From contig OZ024758.1 in NCBI GenBank assembly GCA_964016885.1, positions 39,335,985 through 39,399,984 of the forward strand: 64,000 bases of DNA. Direction: 5' to 3'. Positions 55,357 through 64,000 of the stretch are shown one piece after another. Source of the stretch: Eledone cirrhosa (taxonomy: Eukaryota > Mollusca > Cephalopoda > Octopoda > Eledonidae). Both the position numbers and the translations under genes were made by a program. The notes below the pieces were generated by a model. The model was not told the origin of the DNA, did no database searches, and saw nothing but the letters and a program-made list of their open reading frames with translations. The number at the start of each line of letters is the position of its first letter. Position 1 is the stretch's first letter.

Positions 55357-57240
55357 GCTAGTACCATGAACTTAAATGAATTCTCACCAACATTGGAGTT
55401 ACTTCTGAAAACTAATACCATGACTTAAATGAATTCTCACCAACAGTGGAGTTACTTCTGACAAACTAATACCATGAACTTAAATGAATTCTCACCAACA
55501 GTGGAGTTACTTCTGACAGCTAATACCATGAACTTAAATGAATTCTCACCAACAGTGGAGTTACTTCTAACAGCTAATACCATGAACTTAAATGAATTCT
55601 CACCAACATTGGAGTTACTTCTGACAGCTAATACCATGACTTAAATGAATTCTCACCAACAGTGGAGTTACTTCTGTCAGCTAATACCATGAACTTAAAT
55701 GAATTCTCACCAACATTGGAGTTACTTCTGACAGCTAGTACCATGAACTTAAATGAATTCTCACCAACAGTGGAGTTACTTCTGACAGCTAATACCATGA
55801 ACTTAAATGAATTCTCACCAACAGTGGAGTTCCTTCTGACAGCTAATACCATGAACCTAAATGAATTCTCACCAACATTGGAGTTACTTCTGACAGCTAG
55901 TACCATGACTTAAATGAATTCTCACCAACATTGGAGTTACTTCTGACAACTAATACCATGACTTAAATGAATTCTCACCAACAGTGGAGTTACTTCTGAC
56001 AAACTAATACCATGAACTTAAATGAATTCTCACCAACAGTGGAGTTACTTCTGACAGCTAGTACCATGAACTTAAATGAATTCTCACCAACAGTGGAGTT
56101 CCTTCTGACAGCTAATACCATGAACTTAAATGAATTCTCACCAACAGTGGAGTTACTTCTGACAGCTAGTACCATGAACTTAAATGAATTCTCACCAACA
56201 GTGGAATGACTTCTGACAGCTAATACCATGAACTTAAATGAATTCTCACCAACATTGGAGTGACTTCTGACAGCTAATACCATGAACTTAAATGAATTCT
56301 CAGCAACAGTGGAGTTCCTTCTGACAGCTAATACCATGAACTTAAATGAATCCTCACCAACATTGGAGTTACTTCTGACAGCTAGTACCATGAACTTAAA
56401 TGAATTCTCACCAACAGTGGAGTTACTTCTGACAGCTAATACCATGAACTTAAATGAATTCTCACCAACAGTGGAGTTAATTCTGACAGCTAGTACCATG
56501 AACTTAAATGAATTCTCACCAACAGTGGAGTTACTTCTGACAGCTAATACCATGAACTTAAATGAATTCTCACCAACATTGGAGTTACTTCTGACAGCTA
56601 GTACCATGACTTAAATGAATTCTCACCAACATTGGAGTTACTTCTGACAGCTAGTACCATGACTTAAATGAATTCTCACCAACAATGGAGTTACTTCTGA
56701 CAGCTAATACCACGTATTAAATGAATTCTCACCAACAGTGGAGTTACTTCTGACAGCTAATACCATGAACTTAAATGAATTCTCAGCAACAGTGGAGTTC
56801 CTTCTGACAGCTAATACCATGAACTTAAATGAATTCTCACCAACATTGGACTTACTTCTGACAGCTAGTACCATGAACTTAAATGAATTCTCACCAACAG
56901 TGGAGTTACTTCTGACAACTAATACCATGAACTTAAATGAATTCTCACCAACAGTGGCGTTCCTTCTGACAGCTAATACCATGAACTTAAATGAATTCTC
57001 ACCAACAGTGGAGTTACTTCTGACAGCTAGTACCATGACTTAAATGAATTCTCACCAACATTGGAGTTCCTTCTGACAGCTAATACCATGAACTTAAATG
57101 AATTCTCACCAACAGTGGAGTTCCTTCTGACAGCTAATACCATGAACTTAAATGAATTCTCACCAACATTGGAGTTACTTCTGACAACTAATACCATGAC
57201 TTAAATGAATTCTCACCAACAGTGTAGTTACTTCTGACAA
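55357..57240. repeat. Rearranged third iteration at the 2,801-bp sub-period
   Basis: Following unit 2, sequence tracks about 52.55-54.4 kb at offset 2,801 bp. Between about 56,303 and 56,740, however, the offset falls to 2,693 bp, then returns to 2,801 bp by about 57,036. One site has lost two monomers (108 bp) near 56,290 and another has gained two near 56,800. Private variants are GAATCCTCACC near 56,348 and GGACTTACTT near 56,848. The whole-monomer steps fit unequal exchange or conversion rather than random indels. Confidence 0.75.
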
Positions 57241-57241
57241 A

Positions 57242-58350
57242 CTAATACCATGAACTTAAATGAATTCTCACCAACAGTGGAGTTACTTCTGACAGCTAAT
57301 ACCATGAACTTAAATGAATTCTCACCAACATTGGAGTGACTTCTGACAGCTAATACCATGAACTTAAATGAATTCTCACCAACATTGGGGTTACTTCTGA
57401 CAGCTAATACCATGAACTTAAATGAATTCTCACCAACAGTGGAGTGACTTCTGACAGCTAATACCATGAACTTAAATGAATTCTCACCAACATTGGAGTG
57501 ACTTCTGACAGCTAATACCATGAACTTAAATGAATTCTCACCAACAGTGGAGTTACTTCTGACAGCTAGTACCATGAACCTAAATGAATTCTCACCAACA
57601 GTGGAGTTACTTCTGACAGCTAATACCATGAACTTAAATGAATTCTCAGCAACAGTGGAGTTCCTTCTGACAGCTAATACCATGAACTTAAATGAATTCT
57701 CACCAACATTGGAGTTACTTCTGACAGCTAGTACCATGAACTTAAATGAATTCTCACCAACAGCGGAGTTACTTCTGACAGCTAATACCATGAACTTAAA
57801 TGAATTCTCACCAACAGTGGAGTTACTTCTGACAGCTAATACCATGAACTTAAATGAATTCTCACCAACATTGGAGTGACTTCTGACAGCTAATACCATG
57901 AACTTAAATGAATTCTCACCAACATTGGGGTTACTTCTGACAGCTAATACCATGAACTTAAATGAATTCTCACCAACAGTGGAGTGACTTCTGACAGCTA
58001 ATACCATGAACTTAAATGAATTCTCACCAACATTGGAGTGACTTCTGACAGCTAATACCATGAACTTAAATGAATTCTCACCAACAGTGGAGTTACTTCT
58101 GACAGCTAGTACCATGAACCTAAATGAATTCTCACCAACAGTGGAGTTACTTCTGACAGCTAATACCATGAACTTAAATGAATTATCAGCAACAGTGGAG
58201 TTCCTTCTGACAGCTAATACCATGAACTTAAATGAATTCTCACCAACATTGGAGTTACTTCTGACAGCTAGTACCATGAAGTTAAATGAATTCTCACCAA
58301 CAGTGGAGTTACTTCTGACAGCTAATACCATGAACTTAAATGAATTCTCA
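57242..58350. repeat. 540-bp (10-monomer) tandem duplication
   Basis: 57,242-57,810 aligns with 57,782-58,350 at an offset of exactly 540 bp, ten monomers. The order TTGGGG, GAGTGAC, GAGTGAC, GAACCTAAATG, TCAGCAAC is seen in both. Differences are CAGCGGAG near 57,763 in the first unit, and AATTATCAGC near 58,183 and CCATGAAGTT near 58,276 in the second. Because the duplication preserves phase, it creates the longest apparent open frame in the window (minus strand, 421 codons, 57,228-58,493), which I do not regard as a gene. Confidence 0.8.
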
Positions 58351-58433
58351 GCAACAGTGGAGTTCCTTCTGACAGCTAATACCATGAACTTAAATGAATT
58401 CTCACCAACATTGGAGTTACTTCTGACAGCTAG

Positions 58434-59595
58434 TACCATGAACTTAAATGAATTCTCACCAACAGTGGAGTTACTTCTGACAGCTAGTACCATGACTTAA
58501 ATGAATTCTCACCAACATTGGAGTTCCTTCTGACAGCTAATACCATGAACTTAAATGAATTCTCACCAACGGTGGAGTTACTTCTGACAGCTAATACCAT
58601 GAACTTAAATGAATTCTCACCAACAGTGGAGTTACTTCTGACAGCTAATACCATGAACTTAAATGAATTCTCACCAACAGTGGAGTTACTTCTGACAGCT
58701 AATACCATGAACTTAAATGAATTCTCACCAACATTGGAGTGACTTCTGACAGCTAATACCATGAACTTAAATGAATTCTCACCAACATTGGGGTTACTTC
58801 TGACAGCTAGTACCATGAACTTAAATGAATTCTCACCAACAGTGGAGTGACTTCTGACAGCTAATACCATGAACTTACATGAATTATCACCAACATTGGA
58901 GTTACTTCTTACAGCTTGTACCATGAACTTAAATGAATTCTCACCAACATTGGAGTTACTTCTGAAAACTAATACCATGACTTAAATGAATTCTCACCAA
59001 CAGTGGAGTTACTTCTGACAAACTAATACCATGAACTTAAATGAATTCTCACCAACAGTGGAGTTACTTCTGACAGCTAATACCATGAACTTAAATGAAT
59101 TCTCACCAACAGTGGAGTTACTTCTAACAGCTAATACCATGAACTTAAATGAATTCTCACCAACATTGGAGTTACTTCTGACAGCTAATACCATGACTTA
59201 AATGAATTCTCACCAACAGTGGAGTTACTTCTGTCAGCTAATACCATGAACTTAAATGAATTCTCACCAACATTGGAGTTACTTCTGACAGCTAGTACCA
59301 TGAACTTAAATGAATTCTCACCAACAGTGGAGTTACTTCTGACAGCTAATACCATGAACTTAAATGAATTCTCACCAACAGTGGAGTTCCTTCTGACAGC
59401 TAATACCATGAACTTAAATGAATTCTCACCAACATTGGAGTTACTTCTGACAGCTAGTACCATGACTTAAATGAATTCTCACCAACATTGGAGTTACTTC
59501 TGACAACTAATACCATGACTTAAATGAATTCTCACCAACAGTGGAGTTACTTCTGACAAACTAATACCATGAACTTAAATGAATTCTCACCAACA
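58434..59595. repeat. Copy of 54,877-56,038
   Basis: 1,162 bp match at offset 3,557 bp, with CTTACATGAATTATC near 58,873, GAAAACTAAT near 58,963 and CTTCTGTCAGC near 59,229. Differences are AATTCTCACCAAC near 58,504 (AATTCTGACC in the other copy), CAACGGTGG near 58,568 and CTTCTTACAGCTTGTACC near 58,907. The match ends at 59,596, where this copy switches to a TTGGTGTTAC monomer. Confidence 0.75.
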
Positions 59596-60781
59596 TTGGT
59601 GTTACTTCTGACAGCTAGTACCATGAACTTAAATGAATTCTCACCAACAGTGGAATGACTTCTGACAGCTAATACCATGAACTTAAATGAATTCTCACCA
59701 ACATTGGAGTGACTTCTGACAGCTAATACCATGAACTTAAATGAATTCTCACCAACAGTGGAGTTACTTCTGACAGCTAGTACCATGAACTTAAATGAAT
59801 TCTCACCAACAGTGGAGTTACTTCTGACAGCTAATACCATGAACTTAAATTAATTCTCACCATCAGTGGCGTTCCTTCTGACAGCTAATACCATGAACTT
59901 AAATGAATTCTCACCAACAGTGGAGTTACTTCTGACAGCTAGTACCATGACTTAAATGAATTCTCACCAACATTGGAGTTCCTTCTGACAGCTAATACCA
60001 TGAACTTAAATGAATTCTCACCAACAGTGGAGTTACTTCTGACAGCTAATACCATGAACTTAAATGAATTCTCACCAACAGTGGAGTTACTTCTGACAGC
60101 TAATACCATGAACTTAAATGAATTCTCACCAACAGTGGAGTTACTTCTGACAGCTAATACCATGAACTTAAATGAATTCTCACCAACATTGGAGTGACTT
60201 CTGACAGCTAATACCATGAACTTAAATGAATTCTCACCAACAGTGGAGTTACTTCTAACAGCTAATACCATGAACTTAAATGAATTCTCACCAACATTGG
60301 AGTTACTTCTGACAGCTAATACCATGACTTAAATGAATTCTCACCAACAGTGGAGTTACTTCTGTCAGCTAATACCATGAACTTAAATGAATTCTCACCA
60401 ACATTGGGGTTACTTCTGACAGCTAGTACCATGAACTTAAATGAATTCTCACCAACAGTGGAGTGACTTCTGACAGCTAATACCATGAACTTACATGAAT
60501 TATCACCAACATTGGAGTTACTTCTGACAGCTAGTACCATGAACTTAAATGAATTCTCACCAACATTGGAGTTACTTCTGAAAACTAATACCATGACTTA
60601 AATGAATTCTCACCAACAGTGGAGTTACTTCTGACAAACTAATACCATGAACTTAAATGAATTCTCACCAACAGTGGAGTTACTTCTGACAGCTAATACC
60701 ATGAACTTAAATGAATTCTCACCAACAGTGGAGTTACTTCTAACAGCTAATACCATGAACTTAAATGAATTCTCACCAACA
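59596..60781. repeat. Mosaic stretch of block H fragments
   Basis: Pieces of the 4,902 bp unit are joined in a different order here: TTGGTGTTAC near 59,596, GAATGACTT near 59,652, GAGTGAC, AAATTAATTC near 59,848, ATCAGTGGCG near 59,862, then a run of plain monomers, CTTCTAACAG near 60,254, CTTCTGTCAGC near 60,360, TTGGGG, CTTACATGAATTATC near 60,490 and GAAAACTAAT near 60,579. All junctions fall within otherwise intact monomers, so no non-satellite sequence is involved. Confidence 0.65.
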
Positions 60782-61427
60782 TTGGAGTTACTTCTGACAG
60801 CTAATACCATGACTTAAATGAATTCTCACCAACAGTGGAGTTACTTCTGTCAGCTAATACCATGAACTTAAATGAATTCTCACCAACATTGGAGTGACTT
60901 CTGACAGCTAATACCATGAACTTAAATGAATTCTCACCAACATTGGGGTTACTTCTGACAGCTAGTACCATGAACTTAAATGAATTCTCACCAACAGTGG
61001 AGTGACTTCTGACAGCTAATACCATGAACTTACATGAATTATCACCAACATTGGAGTTACTTCTTACAGCTAGTACCATGAACTTAAATGAATTCTCACC
61101 AACATTGGAGTTACTTCTGACAGCTAATACCATGACTTAAATGAATTCTCACCAACAGTGGAGTTACTTCTGTCAGCTAATACCATGAACTTAAATGAAT
61201 TCTCACCAACATTGGAGTGACTTCTGACAGCTAATACCATGAACTTAAATGAATTCTCACCAACATTGGGGTTACTTCTGACAGCTAGTACCATGAACTT
61301 AAATGAATTCTCACCAACAGTGGAGTGACTTCTGACAGCTAATACCATGAACTTACATGAATTATCACCAACATTGGAGTTACTTCTTACAGCTAGTACC
61401 ATGAACTTAAATGAATTCTCACCAACA
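60782..61427. repeat. 323-bp (6-monomer) tandem duplication
   Basis: Two consecutive units at offset 323 bp, about 60,782-61,104 and 61,105-61,427. Each has a GACTT 53-mer, CTTCTGTCAGC, GAGTGAC, TTGGGG, GAGTGAC, CTTACATGAATTATC and CTTCTTACAGC. Five 54-mers plus one 53-mer explain 323 bp. A third copy lies at about 62,183-62,505 (offset 1,401 bp from the first). This is the shortest higher-order period seen and may be an early stage of a new homogenised unit. Confidence 0.75.
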
Positions 61428-62721
61428 GTGGAGTTACTTCTGACAGCTAGTACCATGAACTTAAATGAATTCTCACCAACAGTGGAGTTACTTCTGACAG
61501 CTAATACCATGAACTTAAATGGATTCTCACCAACAGTGGAGTTCCTTCTGACAGCTAATACCATGAACTTAAATGAATTCTCACCAACATTGGAGTTACT
61601 TCTGACAGCTAGTACCATGACTTAAATGAATTCTCACCAACATTGGAGTTACTTCTGACAACTAATACCATGACTTAAATGAATTCTCACCAACAGTGGA
61701 GTTACTTCTGACAAACTAATACCATGAACTTAAATGAATTCTCACCAACAGTGGAGTTACTTCTGACAGCTAGTACCATGAACTTAAATGAATTCTCACC
61801 AACAGTGGAGTTCCTTCTGACAGCTAATACCATGAACTTAAATGAATTCTCACCAACAGTGGAGTTACTTCTGACAGCTAATACCATGAACTTAAATGAA
61901 TTCTCACCAACATTGGTGTTACTTCTGACAGCTAGTACCATGAACTTAAATGAATTCTCACCAACAGTGGAATGACTTCTGACAGCTAATACCATGAACT
62001 TAAATGAATTCTCACCAACATTGGAGTGACATCTGACAGCTAATACCATGAACTTAAATGAATTCTCACCAACAGTGGAGTTACTTCTGACAGCTAGTAC
62101 CATGAACTTAAATGAATTCTCACCAACAGTGGAGTTACTTCTAACAGCTAATACCATGAACTTAAATGAATTCTCACCAACATTGGAGTTACTTCTGACA
62201 GCTAATACCATGACTTAAATGAATTCTCACCAACAGTGGAGTTACTTCTGTCAGCTAATACCATGAACTTAAATGAATTCTCACCAACATTGGAGTGACT
62301 TCTGACAGCTAATACCATGAACTTAAATGAATTCTCACCAACATTGGGGTTACTTCTGACAGCTAGTACCATGAACTTAAATGAATTCTCACCAACAGTG
62401 GAGTGACTTCTGACAGCTAATACCATGAACTTACATGAATTATCACCAACATTGGAGTTACTTCTTACAGCTAGTACCATGAACTTAAATGAATTCTCAC
62501 CAACATTGGAGTTACTTCTGACAGCTAGTACCATGACTTAAATGAATTCTCACCAACATTGGAGTTACTTCTGACAGCTAGTACCATGACTTAAATGAAT
62601 TCTCACCAACAATGGAGTTACTTCTGACAGCTAATACCACGTATTAAATGAATTCTCACCAACAGTGGAGTTACTTCTGACAGCTAATACCATGAACTTA
62701 AATGAATTCTCAGCAACAGTG
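61428..62721. repeat. Mosaic stretch with a further copy of the 323-bp unit
   Basis: Includes AAATGGATTCTC near 61,519 (EcoRI site lost), a 53/55-bp pair near 61,702, TTGGTGTTAC near 61,915, GAATGACTT near 61,970, GTGACATCTG near 62,027, CTTCTAACAG near 62,140, the third 323-bp unit (about 62,183-62,505) and a CCACGTATT monomer near 62,637. The order is a patchwork of 48.2-48.6 kb-like and 60.8 kb-like segments. Confidence 0.65.
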
Positions 62722-64000
62722 GAGTTCCTTCTGACAGCTAATACCATGAACTTAAATGAATTCTCACCAACATTGGAGTGACTTCTGACAGCTAATACCA
62801 TGAACTTAAATGAATTCTCACCAACATTGGGGTTACTTCTGACAGCTAGTACCATGAACTTAAATGAATTCTCACCAACAGTGGAGTGACTTCTGACAGC
62901 TAATACCATGAACTTACATGAATTATCACCAACATTGGAGTTACTTCTGACAGCTAGTACCATGAACTTAAATGAATTCTCACCAACATTGGAGTTACTT
63001 CTGAAAACTAATACCATGACTTAAATGAATTCTCACCAACAGTGGAGTTACTTCTGACAAACTAATACCATGAACTTAAATGAATTCTCACCAACAGTGG
63101 AGTTACTTCTGACAGCTAATACCATGAACTTAAATGAATTCTCACCAACAGTGGAGTTACTTCTAACAGCTAATACCATGAACTTAAATGAATTCTCACC
63201 AACATTGGAGTTACTTCTGACAGCTAATACCATGACTTAAATGAATTCTCACCAACAGTGGAGTTACTTCTGTCAGCTAATACCATGAACTTAAATGAAT
63301 TCTCACCAACATTGGAGTTACTTCTGACAGCTAGTACCATGAACTTAAATGAATTCTCACCAACAGTGGAGTTACTTCTGACAGCTAATACCATGAACTT
63401 AAATGAATTCTCACCAACAGTGGAGTTCCTTCTGACAGCTAATACCATGAACCTAAATGAATTCTCACCAACATTGGAGTTACTTCTGACAGCTAGTACC
63501 ATGACTTAAATGAATTCTCACCAACATTGGAGTTACTTCTGACAACTAATACCATGACTTAAATGAATTCTCACCAACAGTGGAGTTACTTCTGACAAAC
63601 TAATACCATGAACTTAAATGAATTCTCACCAACAGTGGAGTTACTTCTGACAGCTAGTACCATGAACTTAAATGAATTCTCACCAACAGTGGAGTTCCTT
63701 CTGACAGCTAATACCATGAACTTAAATGAATTCTCACCAACAGTGGAGTTACTTCTGACAGCTAGTACCATGAACTTAAATGAATTCTCACCAACAGTGG
63801 AATGACTTCTGACAGCTAATACCATGAACTTAAATGAATTCTCACCAACATTGGAGTGACTTCTGACAGCTAATACCATGAACTTAAATGAATTCTCAGC
63901 AACAGTGGAGTTCCTTCTGACAGCTAATACCATGAACTTAAATGAATCCTCACCAACATTGGAGTTACTTCTGACAGCTAGTACCATGAACTTAAATGAA
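62722..64000. repeat. Copy of 55,126-56,404 (right edge outside window)
   Basis: Aligns at offset 7,596 bp to the window end, including CTTACATGAATTATC near 62,912, GAAAACTAAT near 63,002, CTTCTGTCAGC near 63,268, GAACCTAAATG near 63,450, GAATGACTT near 63,799 and the rare GAATCCTCACC near 63,943. One difference is AATACCATG here versus AATAACATG near 55,309. It includes the two-monomer loss described near 56,290, so that rearrangement was copied after it arose. The copy continues beyond the window. Confidence 0.8.

Larger units (their letters stand above)
1..64000. repeat. 54-bp EcoRI-type satellite array, fills the window
   Basis: Every part of the window reads as head-to-tail copies of one 54-bp monomer, about 1,190 in all, in a single orientation. 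With the monomer phased to begin at CTTCTGACAG, landmarks in order are CTAATACCATG, AACTTAAATG, GAATTCTCACC and AACAGTGGAGTTA. Nearly every copy keeps the GAATTC at monomer positions 31-36. The consensus is about 37% GC and contains no CpG. Recurrent variant positions are 10, 14, 22-23 (one-base deletion), 40, 46, 50, 53 and 54. No foreign insertion, inversion or unique spacer was seen, and the array continues past both ends. Known biology: arrays of this size with higher-order structure are typical of eukaryotic heterochromatin, often at or near centromeres or chromosome ends; which applies here cannot be told. No gene-bearing interval exists between the repeats, so all stretches without a gene are satellite. 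Confidence 0.98.

Noticed and set aside
57228..58493. 421-codon minus-strand open frame, and the many shorter frames on both strands, as repeat-protein genes
   Set aside because: A stop-free 18-codon period gives mirror open frames on both strands by chance. Variants include nonsense changes (GAGTGA, AATTAA), frameshifts from 53- and 55-bp monomers, and no excess of silent changes. There is no promoter, unique N- or C-terminal sequence or consistent frame.
1..64000. CRISPR array
   Set aside because: Repeats abut directly with no unique spacers, the period is the full 54-bp monomer, and no cas genes are present.
1..64000. Iteron-type plasmid origin or bacterial VNTR
   Set aside because: Far too long, with no replication gene or other bacterial sequence; nested HORs fit eukaryotic satellite.
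1..64000. CENP-B box-like motif
   Set aside because: The known motif needs CpG-containing TTCG and CGGG cores; the consensus monomer has no CpG and the rare CpG variants do not resemble it.
1..64000. Telomeric repeats, rRNA, tRNA or transposon ends within the array
   Set aside because: No TTAGGG/TTTAGGG-like runs, no RNA-gene-like sequence and no interruption of the 54-bp period large enough to hold them.

Overview
The whole 64 kb window is one uninterrupted tandem satellite array. I found no single-copy DNA, no transposon, no RNA gene and no protein gene that I can support. The basic monomer is 54 bp, about 37% GC by my count of the consensus. It carries one EcoRI site (GAATTC) and no CpG in the consensus, and it repeats roughly 1,190 times, always in the same orientation. 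The array runs off both window ends, so neither edge is visible. Megabase-style satellite with nested higher-order repeats (HORs) points to a eukaryotic chromosome, such as centromeric, pericentromeric, subtelomeric or heterochromatic knob DNA. The sequence gives no safe clue to the species.

Because 54 is a multiple of 3 and the monomer happens to lack stops in one frame on each strand, long mirror-image open frames appear on both strands (an 18-residue repeat starting MNLNEFSPTV on plus, and one starting MVLAVRSNST on minus). They open and close where 53-bp or 55-bp monomers shift phase or where nonsense variants occur. I treat all of them as by-products of the satellite.

Layout: (1) 1 to about 9.29 kb is a domain lacking the GAGTGAC, TCAGCAAC and TTGGGG monomer variants, built from repeats of a ~0.84 kb module and a duplicated >=1.5 kb block at offset 3,717 bp. 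(2) About 9.3-16 kb introduces those variants, largely lacks the 53/55-bp phase-restoring pair between 10.7 and 16.6 kb, and holds a 1.63 kb block duplicated at offset 2,531 bp. (3) 15.7-25.6 kb is a head-to-tail duplication of a ~5.0 kb HOR. (4) 24.8-35.15 kb is a head-to-tail duplication of a 5,168 bp HOR. (5) 34.2-40.9 kb is a duplication with period 3,342 bp. (6) 40.7-42.4 kb copies part of 27.0-28.7 kb, followed by a transitional stretch to ~45.5 kb. (7) 45.5-55.4 kb is a head-to-tail duplication of a 4,902 bp HOR. (8) 55-64 kb reshuffles pieces of that unit, with local 540 bp and 323 bp tandem duplications.

The main interest is evolutionary. There are successive, very recent multi-kilobase duplications stacked next to each other, region-specific variant lineages, a ladder of mutations that creates CpG sites, and patchwork exchanges in whole-monomer steps. 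All block boundaries were found by reading and aligning by eye. Identity between copies is described as 'as read', not computed.
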